DNA from: Parabacteroides sp.
Lineage (GTDB): Bacteria > Bacteroidota > Bacteroidia > Bacteroidales > Tannerellaceae
Reading direction: 5' to 3'
NCBI GenBank assembly: GCA_019417325.1
Contig: DXVO01000001.1
Coordinates: 124,001-188,000 of the forward strand
DNA: 64,000 nt
Shown here: positions 8,906 to 18,072 of the stretch, piece after piece
Layout of the letters: every line of letters starts with the position of its first letter
How positions within the stretch are numbered: position 1 is the first letter of the stretch
The notes under the pieces: model-generated
The model's input: the letters and a program-made list of their open reading frames with translations, nothing else
The model's database searches: none
Told to the model about the DNA's origin: nothing
Position numbers and translations under genes: made by a program

Positions 8906-10240
8906 ATGCGGTTCTCTACTTATAAAGAGCATTATAAAGAAACAATACGCCTGGGGGTCCCGATTATGTTGGGACAACTGGGCATTATTATTGTCGGATT
9001 TGCCGATAACATCATGGTAGGGCACCATAGTACGGACGAATTGGCCGCGGCTTCATTTGTAAATAATTTCTTCAATCTTGCCTTTATCTTCGGGATGGGG
9101 TTTTCGTATGGGCTTACTCCCATTATCGGAGGATTATTTGCAAACAAAGAATATGCCAAAGCCGGGGAGACATTAAAGAACAGCCTGTTTATAAACTTTA
9201 TTATCGGCGTTCTTATCAGTGTCTGTATGCTGCTCCTACTACTCAACATCGACTTGTTGAAACAACCGGAAGAGTTGAAACCATATATCATTCCCTACTA
9301 TATATTGCAACTTTTTTCCGTTATCTTTGCTATGTTGTTTAATTCGTTTAAACAATTCAGCGACGGCACCACCGATACAGTCACACCAATGTGGATTACA
9401 TTAGGTGCGAATATATTGAACATTATCGGGAATTATTTCCTTATATACGGAAAATGCGGAGCTCCGGAATTAGGATTGACTGGTGCAGGTATTTCAACAT
9501 TGGCAAGCCGTATTTTGACATTGGTTGCATTTTGCATACTTTTTGCCCGCTGTTCCCACTATAAAGAATATCTGAGAGGTTTCAAAAACGGAATTGTCAA
9601 CCGGATGAATCTCTCCAATCTTGTGCGGATGGGGCTTCCCGTGGGATTCCAGATGGGAGTAGAAACCGGTTCTTTCAGCCTGAGCGTAATTATGATGGGA
9701 TGGATAGGCAGTATCGCCCTGGCTGCTCATCAGGTATTGGGAGTAATTACAACACTGGGATTCATGGTATATTATGGAATTGCTGCAGCTGTTACGATAC
9801 GTGTAAGTACCTTTAAAGGCTGGAATGATTTTCTGAATATACGACGTGCTTCTTTTGCCGGATTACATTTGATTATGGGGGTGGCTATGATAGTCGTTTT
9901 ACTGATTGCCCTATTCCGCCATAGCATGGGATATTTAATCACTCCGGAAAAAGAAGTTGTGGAAATGGTAGCGCTACTTGCCTGGTCAGTTATACTTTAC
10001 CAGTTTGGCGATGGTTTACAGATTCTTTTTGCCAATGCGCTACGAGGAATTTCCGATGTAAAATACATGGCATATATGGCGTTTGCCTGTCATTTCGGGC
10101 TAGCTTTGCCTATAGGCTATTTTTGCGGCTTCCTATTGGACTGGGGCCCGATAGGTATCTGGTGCGGTTTCCCCATTAGTCTTACCACTTTAGGGATATT
10201 ACTATGGAGACGTTTTAATATATTGACACTAAACAATTAG
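8906..10240 (+). CDS. MATE-family multidrug/cation antiporter
   Basis: A 444-residue integral membrane protein of about 12 helices. I chose the ATG at 8906 because the protein then begins MRFSTYKEH just before the first helix (LGVPIMLGQLGIIIVGFADN). An upstream start would read through the isomerase gene in another frame. Features typical of MATE (NorM-like) exporters include VGFADNIMVGH near residue 30, and GLPVGFQMGVE in the second half. It exchanges cations for toxic organic compounds across the inner membrane. It is likely cotranscribed with the isomerases and with fbp, which starts 3 bases after its stop. Confidence 0.92.
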   Translation: MRFSTYKEHYKETIRLGVPIMLGQLGIIIVGFADNIMVGHHSTDELAAASFVNNFFNLAFIFGMGFSYGLTPIIGGLFANKEYAKAGETLKNSLFINFIIGVLISVCMLLLLLNIDLLKQPEELKPYIIPYYILQLFSVIFAMLFNSFKQFSDGTTDTVTPMWITLGANILNIIGNYFLIYGKCGAPELGLTGAGISTLASRILTLVAFCILFARCSHYKEYLRGFKNGIVNRMNLSNLVRMGLPVGFQMGVETGSFSLSVIMMGWIGSIALAAHQVLGVITTLGFMVYYGIAAAVTIRVSTFKGWNDFLNIRRASFAGLHLIMGVAMIVVLLIALFRHSMGYLITPEKEVVEMVALLAWSVILYQFGDGLQILFANALRGISDVKYMAYMAFACHFGLALPIGYFCGFLLDWGPIGIWCGFPISLTTLGILLWRRFNILTLNN

Positions 10241-10243
10241 TAT

Positions 10244-12259
10244 ATGACAAAAGATATTACTACCGAACAAGTACTCGGCGATATACGTTACCTGAATCTT
10301 CTGGCACGCAGTTTTCCGAATGTAGCGGATGCCAGTACTGAAATTATAAACCTGGAAGCCATCCTGAATCTCCCGAAGGGTACGGAACATTTCCTTTCAG
10401 ATATTCATGGCGAACATCAAGCATTCAATCATGTACTAAAAAACGCATCCGGTGCAATCAAGCGAAAAGTAAACGAAATATTCAGCAATACATTGCGTGA
10501 TTATGAGAAAAAAGAGCTTTGTACCCTGATTTATTACCCGGAACAAAAATTAGAACTTATCAGTATCCACGAGGAAGATTTGGAGGACTGGTACCTTATC
10601 ACGTTGAATCAACTGGTACGTGTATGTCGAAATGTCTCTTCCAAATATACCCGTTCCAAAGTCCGTAAAGCGCTGCCAAAAGAGTTTTCCTATATCATAC
10701 AGGAGCTTTTGCACGAGTCATCGGATGAACCGAACAAATCCGCCTACGTAGACCAGATTATCAATACCATCATATCTACAGGCCGTGCCAACGATTTTAT
10801 CATAGCTATGTGTAATCTAATTCAACGGTTGACTATCGATATCTTACATGTCATCGGCGACATATACGACCGCGGACCGGGAGCACATATTATCATGGAT
10901 ACGCTTTGCAACTACCATAATTTCGATATCCAATGGGGTAATCATGATATACTCTGGATGGGAGCAGCTTCCGGAAATTTAGGTAGTATTGCAAATGTAT
11001 TGCGTATGTGCATGCGCTACGGGAACCTGGCTACGCTTGAAGATGGATATGGAATCAACCTGCTTCCGCTTGCGACATTTGCAATGGAAGTATATGGTGA
11101 CGACCCTTGCGAACTGTTTATCCCCCGGACAAATGCTTCAGATGTTACATTCGACGAAAAAACAGCTCAGTTGATTGCACGCATGCACAAAGCCATTACG
11201 ATTATCCAATTCAAACTGGAGGGTGATATTATCCGCCGTCGACCGGAATTTCAGATGGACGACCGGTTGTTGCTCCATCTGATCGATTTGAAACACGGTA
11301 CAATTCATATCAACGGAAAAGAATATGAATTAAAAGACAAGAACTGGCCTACCATCAACGCCAAAGACCCTTACGCACTGTCTATCGAAGAAGAAGATTT
11401 GATACTCCGCATAAAACATTCATTCGAATGTAGTGAGAAACTTAAGACTCATATGCGTTGTCTCTTTACACATGGTGGCATGTACCAGGTATGCAACTCC
11501 AACTTGTTATTCCATGCCTCTGTTCCTATGAATCCGGATGGCTCATTGAAAGAAGTCATGATAAACGGAGAAAAATATAAAGGGAAAACACTACTTGACA
11601 AAGTTGACCAATTGGTCCGCACGGCATATTTTGATGCAGACGACAGCCCGGAAAAAGATTTTGCCATGGACTATATCTGGTATCTCTGGGAAGGAAAAGA
11701 TTCACCTTTGTTCGATAAAAGTAAGATGGCGACATTCGAACGTTGTTTTATCAACGATAAGGAAGTACGGATAGAAGAAAAGGGAGCCTATTATTCCTTA
11801 CGTGAAGAAGAAGAAGTTTGCGACCGGTTACTGGACGAATTCGGTGTAACCGGACCTCACAGGCATATCATAAACGGACATGTCCCGGTCCGTTCCATAC
11901 AAGGAGAGAATCCTATAAAAGCAAACGGAAAACTTTTGGTTATCGATGGAGGTTTCTCCAAAGCATATCATCCAGAGACCGGTATAGCCGGATATACATT
12001 GGTTTATCACTCGCGGGGCTTCCAATTGGTACAACACGAACCGTTTCTATCCACAGACCAGGCTATAAAGGAAGGACGCGACATCCGTTCCACAACAATT
12101 GTGGTTGAACTCAGTTCCCACAGACAAATGGTAAAAGACACGGACAAAGGTGCCGATCTGCAAAAGCAGATACACGATTTGGAAAAATTATTGTATGCAT
12201 ACCGTAATGGTTTTATCAAAGAAAAGGAAAGAAGCCGGAGGTATACAAGATTCGAATAA
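10244..12259 (+). CDS. fbp: Class III fructose-1,6-bisphosphatase
   Basis: A 671-residue enzyme hydrolysing fructose-1,6-bisphosphate to fructose-6-phosphate in gluconeogenesis. It belongs to the class III family first known from Bacillota and common in Bacteroidales, which has a calcineurin-like metallophosphatase core. The metal motifs are visible in order: FLSDIHGEH, VIGDIYDRG and QWGNHD. IINGHVPV near residue 545 and LVIDGGFSKAY near residue 570 complete the active site. Length matches the class (640-680). Cytoplasmic. Confidence 0.95.
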   Translation: MTKDITTEQVLGDIRYLNLLARSFPNVADASTEIINLEAILNLPKGTEHFLSDIHGEHQAFNHVLKNASGAIKRKVNEIFSNTLRDYEKKELCTLIYYPEQKLELISIHEEDLEDWYLITLNQLVRVCRNVSSKYTRSKVRKALPKEFSYIIQELLHESSDEPNKSAYVDQIINTIISTGRANDFIIAMCNLIQRLTIDILHVIGDIYDRGPGAHIIMDTLCNYHNFDIQWGNHDILWMGAASGNLGSIANVLRMCMRYGNLATLEDGYGINLLPLATFAMEVYGDDPCELFIPRTNASDVTFDEKTAQLIARMHKAITIIQFKLEGDIIRRRPEFQMDDRLLLHLIDLKHGTIHINGKEYELKDKNWPTINAKDPYALSIEEEDLILRIKHSFECSEKLKTHMRCLFTHGGMYQVCNSNLLFHASVPMNPDGSLKEVMINGEKYKGKTLLDKVDQLVRTAYFDADDSPEKDFAMDYIWYLWEGKDSPLFDKSKMATFERCFINDKEVRIEEKGAYYSLREEEEVCDRLLDEFGVTGPHRHIINGHVPVRSIQGENPIKANGKLLVIDGGFSKAYHPETGIAGYTLVYHSRGFQLVQHEPFLSTDQAIKEGRDIRSTTIVVELSSHRQMVKDTDKGADLQKQIHDLEKLLYAYRNGFIKEKERSRRYTRFE

Positions 12260-12291
12260 TCAGTAATTTTACGGTAGTTAAATAAAGAGTT

Positions 12292-13002
12292 ATGAAAACA
12301 TTACTCGATGTACATACCCATACGATAGCCAGCGGACATGCTTTCAGCACTTTGCAAGAAATGGTACAAACCGCTGCTGAAAAAGGACTCCGGTTATTAG
12401 GCATAACAGAACATGCGCCTGGTATCCCGGGGACATGCGCCCCTATCTATTTCAGAAATTTACATGTTGTTCCACGTAAAATGTACGGAGTAGAACTCTT
12501 ATTGGGAGCCGAACTGAATATCATCGATTACGACGGTGCCATCGACATGGGAGAAGAATTTTATCCGATGCTGGATATTAAAATAGCAGGCATCCATTCC
12601 CTTTGTTATACTCCAGGGACAATCCGGCAAAACACAGACGCAATGATTGGTGCCATATCCAACCCGAATGTGAATATTATAAGCCATCCCGGCGATGGGA
12701 CAGCCTTACTCGATTTTGAGCCGGTTGTACTTGCAGCCAAAGAGCATCACACATTGCTGGAAATTAATAACAGCTCCCTGAACCCTGTCCGTAAAAAGAA
12801 AACAGCACGGGAAAATAACCTGACCATCCTTCGTTTATGTAAGAAATATGATATACCGGTAATTTTGGGTAGCGATGCTCATATTTCTTTCGATATTGCC
12901 AGATACGACCATATTTATGAGTTATTGCAGGAAACGAATTTTCCCGAAGCATTAATATTAAATGATAAAATTGAAACATTTAAAAACTATATTGGTATAT
13001 AG
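12292..13002 (+). CDS. PHP-domain phosphoesterase (YcdX-like)
   Basis: A 236-residue metal-dependent hydrolase of the polymerase-and-histidinol-phosphatase superfamily. Metal ligands are visible as DVHTHT (residues 6-11), GITEHAP, AGIHS, SHPGD and GSDAH near the C-terminus. It is closest in layout to the YcdX family of trinuclear-zinc phosphatases; the substrate is unknown. It starts 32 bases after fbp and may share its transcript. Confidence 0.87.
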   Translation: MKTLLDVHTHTIASGHAFSTLQEMVQTAAEKGLRLLGITEHAPGIPGTCAPIYFRNLHVVPRKMYGVELLLGAELNIIDYDGAIDMGEEFYPMLDIKIAGIHSLCYTPGTIRQNTDAMIGAISNPNVNIISHPGDGTALLDFEPVVLAAKEHHTLLEINNSSLNPVRKKKTARENNLTILRLCKKYDIPVILGSDAHISFDIARYDHIYELLQETNFPEALILNDKIETFKNYIGI

Positions 13003-13041
13003 ACTAATTTGTAAGGACCCAGTCTTCCTAATAAATAACAT

Positions 13042-13430
13042 ATGAAATCAAATACATATCTGGGGCACCTGACAATGTTAACAGCCAACATATTATGGGG
13101 ATGTATGCCCCCATCTTCCAAAATAGTCTTATCCAGCGGAATGGTAAATGCTATTTCCCTCACGACATTCCGTATGTTAGGTGCTGCTATTGTTGTTTTG
13201 GGAGGTACATTTTTTGCTTATCTCCTCATTCCTATTGGGCAAAGATTGCTACGTCTTGCATTGCTATAATAATGAGACTGGATTCTTTCGGCATTATGAA
13301 AAGTTTCGCTATCGCTTTAGTATTTTTAGGAGTCTATATTGTAACACAAAGTAAGCCCAAAGCTCAAATAGAGGCTTATAAAAAAGAGGGAATCGAACGA
13401 TATACATTTTTTAACCAAAGCAAAAATTAA
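13042..13430 (+). pseudogene. Decayed EamA/DMT-family transporter
   Basis: The first 55-60 codons read like the start of an EamA drug/metabolite transporter (YLGHLTMLTANILWG, then VNAISLTTFRMLGAA). They run straight into a segment typical of the family's C-terminal end (FFAYLLIPIGQ), so roughly 200 codons of the middle are missing. A second lesion follows: the frame ends at a stop at 13267-13269. The last helix, MRLDSFGIMKSFAIALVFLGVYIVTQSK, continues in another frame to 13430. Two deletions are therefore needed to explain the remnant. It is unlikely to make a functional protein. Confidence 0.8.
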
Positions 13431-13480
13431 AGACATACAAAGGGTTAGCTATAAATTAAACCATATCTTACCAAAAGTAC

Positions 13481-13510
13481 TTGCTTCATAAAAAATAATA
13501 TCTACCTTTG
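13481..13510 (+). promoter_or_regulatory. Bacteroidota promoter for the SRP RNA/tRNA unit
   Basis: TTG (13481-13483), a 19-base spacer and TACCTTTG (13503-13510) fit the consensus. The mature RNA starts only a few bases downstream, as expected for a stable RNA. Confidence 0.6.
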
Positions 13511-13512
13511 CA

Positions 13513-13614
13513 GCCGGGTAAGTCCTACACGGCATGCTCCCTCGGAATCCCCCAGGGCTTGACCGCAGCAAGGGTACTTGGTTGTAGCGGCGCGATGTAG
13601 TAAGCTTACCCACC
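13513..13614 (+). ncRNA. ffs: Small bacterial signal recognition particle RNA
   Basis: A 4.5S-type SRP RNA of about 100 nt that binds Ffh in co-translational targeting. The ends pair (GGGTAAG at 13516-13522 with CTTACCC at 13605-13611). The conserved Ffh-binding domain is seen as CCTCGGAATCCCCCAGGGC and CCGCAGCAAGGGTA on the + strand. The tRNA starts within two bases of its 3' end, so processing from a shared precursor is likely. Confidence 0.88.
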
Positions 13615-13615
13615 T

Positions 13616-13689
13616 GCCTCTTTAGCTCAGTTGGCCAGAGCACGTGATTTGTAATCTCGGGGTCGTTGGTTCGAATCCGACAAGAGGCT
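13616..13689 (+). tRNA. tRNA-Thr (anticodon TGT)
   Basis: A 74-nt cloverleaf. The acceptor stem GCCTCTT pairs with AAGAGGC and the discriminator base is T. The D arm is GCTC...GAGC, the anticodon loop TTTGTAA has anticodon TGT reading ACA, and the T arm is GTTGG TTCGAAT CCGAC. The anticodon stem has one T-T mismatch. CCA is not encoded. It is followed by a strong terminator. Confidence 0.95.
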
Positions 13690-13710
13690 CAAAAAAATAA
13701 TTCAGTTTAA

Positions 13711-13747
13711 AAAGAGGAAGTTCATTAATAAAACTTCCTCTTTTTTT
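13711..13747 (+). terminator. Rho-independent terminator of the SRP RNA/tRNA unit
   Basis: AAAGAGGAAGTT (13711-13722) pairs perfectly with AACTTCCTCTTT (13732-13743) and is followed by a T run. Confidence 0.9.
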
Positions 13748-13750
13748 ATA

Positions 13751-13779
13751 TTGTATATTCTACAAAAAGATTAATTTTG
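13751..13779 (+). promoter_or_regulatory. Bacteroidota promoter for the DUF4199 gene
   Basis: TTG (13751-13753), an 18-base spacer and TAATTTTG (13772-13779), just after the terminator and 27 bases before the next ATG. Confidence 0.5.
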
Positions 13780-13806
13780 TGATGAGAACAATAAAACAGC
13801 ATTATT

Positions 13807-14340
13807 ATGGAAGAGAATAAAAGTTTACTTCTTAAAAGCGCAATGTCATATGGTCTTGCCATGGGCATATACTGGGTAATTAAATATTTATTCCTGATTT
13901 TTGGATATTCCATGCCCAGCTTGGGATATATATATATTATCATGTCTGTTGCTGTTCCGTTCATAGCCTATTATATGACCAAACGTTATAGAGATGAAAT
14001 TGGAGGTTCCATCAGCTTTTTCCATGCATGGCGTTTCGGCACCATGTTATATTTCTTTGCAGCCCTGATTGTTGCTCTGGAACATTTCATATTCTTTCAG
14101 TTTATCGCTCCGAAGGATTTTCTATCCAATATGGTAAACCAGATTGTTGTTTCACTACAAAACATGCAGGTAGATGCCAACGCGGTTGAGGCCATCAGCA
14201 AAATGAATTTCACCCCTATCCATATGGCCATTCAAGGAATATTCAACAATATATTCTACGGCATCATATTATCCATACCGGTAGCAGCTATTATATGCCG
14301 CAAAAGTTCATCCGGAATGGTTGGTGAAAAAAGTAAGTAA
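13807..14340 (+). CDS. DUF4199 membrane protein
   Basis: A 177-residue four-helix membrane protein. Hydrophobic segments lie near residues 12-33, 37-55, 75-98 and 140-165, with a short extracytoplasmic helical stretch between the last two. This is the layout of the Bacteroidota-specific DUF4199 family, whose function is unknown. It is followed 16 bases later by a glycosyltransferase gene, a pairing that suggests a shared membrane or envelope role. Confidence 0.78.
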   Translation: MEENKSLLLKSAMSYGLAMGIYWVIKYLFLIFGYSMPSLGYIYIIMSVAVPFIAYYMTKRYRDEIGGSISFFHAWRFGTMLYFFAALIVALEHFIFFQFIAPKDFLSNMVNQIVVSLQNMQVDANAVEAISKMNFTPIHMAIQGIFNNIFYGIILSIPVAAIICRKSSSGMVGEKSK

Positions 14341-14356
14341 AAAAGGAAACAGTTAA

Positions 14357-15307
14357 ATGGATATATCAGTAGTTATTCCTCTGTATAACGAAGCTGAGTC
14401 TCTTCCAGAATTACAAGACTGGATAGAGCGGGTAATGAAGAAACATGGTTTTAGTTATGAAATCATATTTATAAACGATGGAAGTACCGACAATTCCTGG
14501 GAAGTGATTGAAGAGTTAAAAAAGAAATCCCCACAAATAAGAGGCATCAAATTTCGTCGTAATTATGGAAAATCCCCCGGGCTGAATTGTGGTTTCCAGC
14601 GTGCCCAGGGAGATGTAGTCATTACAATGGATGCTGATTTACAAGATAGCCCGGATGAAATACCGGAGCTATACAGAATGATAAAAGAAGAGGGTTACGA
14701 CCTGGTTTCCGGATGGAAAAAGAAAAGATATGATCCACTATCCAAAACAATCCCGACAAAGTTATTCAATGCAACAGCACGCCAATTCTCCGGCATTCAT
14801 AATTTGCATGATTTTAATTGCGGATTAAAGGCTTATAAAAATGTTGTTGTAAAAAATATTGAAATATATAATGACATGCACCGCTGGATTCCTTATTTGG
14901 CCAAAATGGCAGGATTCAGCAAAATCGGAGAAAAGGTCGTACACCACCAAGCCCGTAAATACGGTACGACTAAATTTGGTTGGAACCGTTTTGTGAACGG
15001 CTATCTGGATTTAATTACTTTGTGGTTTACCTCTAAATTCGGGAAAAAGCCCATGCACTTTTTCGGCCTTTGGGGGAGTGTTATGTTCGTTATCGGCTTT
15101 ATTGCCTTATTAATTGTATTGGGAGCAAAATTGGTTTCCATCTGTACCGGAGATTTGCGTCCGTTGGTTACAAAATCTCCTTTCTTTTATATCTCACTGA
15201 CTGCCATGATTATGGGAACTCAGATGTTTTTGGCAGGATTTATCGGAGAGTTGATTTCCAGAGACTCTCCCAACCGGAATAATTATAAAATAGAAACTGA
15301 AATATGA
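14357..15307 (+). CDS. GT2 polyprenyl-phosphate glycosyltransferase (DPM1/GtrB-like)
   Basis: A 316-residue family 2 glycosyltransferase with a GT-A domain (VVIPLYNEAESLPEL; INDGSTDNSW; the DxD-type MDADLQDSP) and two C-terminal membrane helices (about 235-260 and 275-300). This is the architecture of enzymes that load a sugar onto undecaprenyl phosphate, such as GtrB, ArnC or dolichol-phosphate mannose synthase. The donor sugar is unknown. Its last 4 bases overlap the next gene. Confidence 0.88.
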   Translation: MDISVVIPLYNEAESLPELQDWIERVMKKHGFSYEIIFINDGSTDNSWEVIEELKKKSPQIRGIKFRRNYGKSPGLNCGFQRAQGDVVITMDADLQDSPDEIPELYRMIKEEGYDLVSGWKKKRYDPLSKTIPTKLFNATARQFSGIHNLHDFNCGLKAYKNVVVKNIEIYNDMHRWIPYLAKMAGFSKIGEKVVHHQARKYGTTKFGWNRFVNGYLDLITLWFTSKFGKKPMHFFGLWGSVMFVIGFIALLIVLGAKLVSICTGDLRPLVTKSPFFYISLTAMIMGTQMFLAGFIGELISRDSPNRNNYKIETEI

Positions 15308-15828
15308 GTTTGTTAGAGCTCGCACGTAAACGCTGTTCTATTCGTAAGTATGCTACCACACCCATTGAAGATAACAAGTTGTCTTATCTTTTTGAAGCGG
15401 CAAGATTAGCACCCTCGGCTGTCAATTTCCAGCCATGGTATTTTGTTATAATCCGCAAAGAAGAAGGCAGGAAAAAGTTACAGGAATGTTATCCCAGAGA
15501 ATGGTTCCGTAGTGCTCCGGTTTATATTTTGATTTGCAGTGACCATAACCAGTCATGGAAACGATCGTCTGATAATAAGGATCATGCAGATATAGACATA
15601 TCCATCGCAACTGAACATATTTGTCTGGCTGCAGCCGAACAAGGATTAGGAACCTGCTGGGTCTGCAATTTTGACACAGTATTATGCCGGGAATATTTTA
15701 ATTTGCCGGCACACATAGAACCGGCAGTTATACTGACAATTGGATATCCCGAATCTGCCGACTTATTTGACCTGACACCTAAAAAGCGAAAAACCATCGA
15801 AGATATTATAATAGAAGAAACATTTTAA
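15304..15828 (+). CDS. Nitroreductase-family flavoprotein
   Basis: A 174-residue FMN-dependent oxidoreductase. The N-terminal RKRCSIRKYATTPI and the following EAARLAPSAVNFQPW form the FMN phosphate-binding signature of the nitroreductase family; the C-terminal half has GLGTCWVCNF. The physiological substrate is unknown. Translational coupling with the glycosyltransferase is suggested by the ATGA overlap. Confidence 0.88.
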   Translation: MSLLELARKRCSIRKYATTPIEDNKLSYLFEAARLAPSAVNFQPWYFVIIRKEEGRKKLQECYPREWFRSAPVYILICSDHNQSWKRSSDNKDHADIDISIATEHICLAAAEQGLGTCWVCNFDTVLCREYFNLPAHIEPAVILTIGYPESADLFDLTPKKRKTIEDIIIEETF

Positions 15829-15833
15829 TTAGC

Positions 15834-16400
15834 ATGTCATTTATAGAAATTGTGTTACTGGCAGTAGGTTTATCCATGGATAGCCTGGCTGTATCCGTAA
15901 CGGGGGGAGCGATTATACACAACTGTAAACTGCGTCATATCATAAAAATAGGGGCTGTAATGGGGATCTTTCAGGCTGGAATGACATTGGGAGGTTATCT
16001 GGCAGGTCTTAGTTTTAAAAAGTATATTACAGCTTTCGACCATTGGATCGCATTTATTCTTTTACTTTATCTGGGGGGTAAAATGATTTATGAAAGTACC
16101 CAGGAAAAAGATGAAGACAACCAAAGCGATCCTTTATGTAACAGAACATTATGCGGATTGGGCATTGCAACCAGCATCGATGCATTGGCTATAGGCATTT
16201 CTTTAGCCTGTCTGGAATCCAGCATTGCTTTGGAAGCCTTGACTATAGGTGTGGTAACATTTCTTATATCAGCTTTCGGCGTTTATTTCGGACATAAGTT
16301 CGGACGAAAAATCAATCTGAAACTCGACCTGATAGGCGGTTTAATATTAATTGGCATCGGATGTAAAATACTCATTGAACATACATTCTTTAATGCCTAG
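15834..16400 (+). CDS. mntP: Manganese efflux pump MntP
   Basis: A 188-residue six-helix membrane protein of the MntP/YebN family that exports Mn(II). The two internal repeats each carry the signature aspartate: GLSMDSLAVSVTGG near residue 13 and GIATSIDALAIGISLA near residue 108. Length matches the family. It starts 5 bases after the nitroreductase gene, so is probably cotranscribed with it. No Mn riboswitch (yybP-type) is visible upstream because the genes are packed. Confidence 0.93.
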   Translation: MSFIEIVLLAVGLSMDSLAVSVTGGAIIHNCKLRHIIKIGAVMGIFQAGMTLGGYLAGLSFKKYITAFDHWIAFILLLYLGGKMIYESTQEKDEDNQSDPLCNRTLCGLGIATSIDALAIGISLACLESSIALEALTIGVVTFLISAFGVYFGHKFGRKINLKLDLIGGLILIGIGCKILIEHTFFNA

Positions 16401-16406
16401 AATTCA

Positions 16407-16414
16407 TATATTTG
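16407..16414 (+). promoter_or_regulatory. Bacteroidota -7 box for apbE
   Basis: TATATTTG, six bases after the mntP stop and 22 bases before the apbE ATG. No clear -33 TTG. Confidence 0.4.
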
Positions 16415-16436
16415 CATACCTAAAATATAAGAAAAC

Positions 16437-17453
16437 ATGTATAAGAAATTCTATCTGTTAGCGGCAGCCGGAATGCTCCTGTTTACCGGCTGTAAAAATC
16501 AAAAGCAGTATTTTGAAGAAAGTGGATCCGTCTTTCATACGCTATACCATATAAAATATGAATCCGATAAAGCACTGACAGAAAAAATAGATAACGAACT
16601 ACAAAAATTCAACCTCTCATTAAACCCCTTCAATCCAAATTCAACAATAGCCAAGGTTAATAGAAACGAGCCTGTCGAAGTGGATGAGTGGTTCAAAGAA
16701 GTTTTCAATAAATCAATGGAAGTATCCAAAAATTCTGATGGGGTTTTCGATATAACATGTGCGCCTCTGGTTAATTTATGGGGATTTGGATTCAGCAAAA
16801 AAGACAGCATAACTCCGGAGATGATAGATAGCCTGAAAACATTCGTTGGCTATCAGAAAGTTCGCTTAGAAGGTAATAAAGTTATAAAAGACGATCCTCG
16901 CCTATTACTAAACTGCTCTGCTATAGCGAAAGGATACTCCTCTGATATCATTGCACGCCTGCTTGAACGCGAGGGTGTTGAAAATTACATGGTAGAGATT
17001 GGTGGAGAGGTGACAATGAAAGGTGTTAATCCGAAAGGTGAATGCTGGCGCATCGGTATTAATAAGCCGGAAGATGACTCGACAGGTATAAGAAATGAAA
17101 TTGAAGAAGTTGTCCAGTTGTGCAAAAAAGGAGGTGTTGCCACCTCCGGAAACTACCGGAATTATTATGTAAAAGATGGAAAAAAATATGCACACACAAT
17201 CGATCCACGTACGGGTTATCCTGCCGAACAAAGTATTTTAAGTGCAACAATTGTAGCCAATGACTGTATGACTGCCGATGCTTATGCCACTGCTTTTATG
17301 GCAATGGGTCTTGACAAAGCACGCCAAATGGCTGAGAAGCTGCCCGAAATTGAATATTATGTTATTTATGCAGACGAGAACGGCAAGCATCAGATAGAAT
17401 ATTCCAAAGGAATGAGCCAATATTTACCACAAAGACTGAGCCTTAATCCTTAA
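16437..17453 (+). CDS. apbE: FAD:protein FMN transferase ApbE (lipoprotein)
   Basis: A 338-residue enzyme that transfers FMN from FAD to threonine residues of target proteins, such as the NqrB/NqrC and RnfD/RnfG subunits, on the outer face of the membrane. The lipobox LFTGC at residues 15-19 makes it a lipoprotein. Family motifs are DGVFDITCAPLVNLWGFG, CSAIAKGYSSD and HTIDPRTGYP. Its targets are not in this window. Confidence 0.93.
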   Translation: MYKKFYLLAAAGMLLFTGCKNQKQYFEESGSVFHTLYHIKYESDKALTEKIDNELQKFNLSLNPFNPNSTIAKVNRNEPVEVDEWFKEVFNKSMEVSKNSDGVFDITCAPLVNLWGFGFSKKDSITPEMIDSLKTFVGYQKVRLEGNKVIKDDPRLLLNCSAIAKGYSSDIIARLLEREGVENYMVEIGGEVTMKGVNPKGECWRIGINKPEDDSTGIRNEIEEVVQLCKKGGVATSGNYRNYYVKDGKKYAHTIDPRTGYPAEQSILSATIVANDCMTADAYATAFMAMGLDKARQMAEKLPEIEYYVIYADENGKHQIEYSKGMSQYLPQRLSLNP

Positions 17454-17457
17454 CGGA

Positions 17458-18042
17458 TTAGGGCCATTTCTTCAATTCCTGATACAACCGTTGTACCGGC
17501 AATCCCATAACATTATAAAAACTCCCGTTAATACTTTCTACTCCGACATAACCAATCCATTCCTGGATACCGTAGCTACCTGCCTTGTCAAACGGTTTGT
17601 ATTTATCTACATAATATGATATTTCTTCCTCATCCAGTTTACTGAAAGAAACTGCCGAAAAAACACTAAAATCGACCTGCCGGTCTTTTGTTGCAACACA
17701 AACTCCGGTAATAACTTCATGTACATGATCAGACAATGTTTGTAACATGCTTATCGCATCTTCCCTGTCTTTCGGTTTTCCCAAAATTTTATCAAACGTC
17801 CAAACCACAGTATCAGCTGTAATCAACAATTCATCAGCAGCCATACTTGATTTATAAGCATTGGCTTTCTTCCTTGCAATATAAACCGGAACATCCTCCT
17901 CTTTTAAACCCGCAGGATAAGACTCATCTATTCCTTGTATGGTCCGTACCTCAAAATCAATATCTAATCCAGCCAACAATTCCCGGCGTCGGGGAGAATT
18001 AGACCCTAATACTATTTTATATTTTTTCAGATTAGTAAGCAT
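17458..18042 (-). CDS. maf: Maf-family nucleotide pyrophosphatase
   Basis: A 194-residue house-cleaning enzyme hydrolysing non-canonical or modified NTPs (dTTP/UTP-type in the nearest subgroup) to NMP and PPi. The N-terminal LGSNSPRRRELLAGL is the Maf signature, and ITADTVVW carries the catalytic aspartate. It is the last gene of a four-gene reverse operon and ends 4 bases from the convergent apbE stop. Confidence 0.92.
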   Translation of the reverse strand: MLTNLKKYKIVLGSNSPRRRELLAGLDIDFEVRTIQGIDESYPAGLKEEDVPVYIARKKANAYKSSMAADELLITADTVVWTFDKILGKPKDREDAISMLQTLSDHVHEVITGVCVATKDRQVDFSVFSAVSFSKLDEEEISYYVDKYKPFDKAGSYGIQEWIGYVGVESINGSFYNVMGLPVQRLYQELKKWP

Positions 18043-18072
18043 AATCCTTCTATTTTTAGTTTGTTATTCCTC

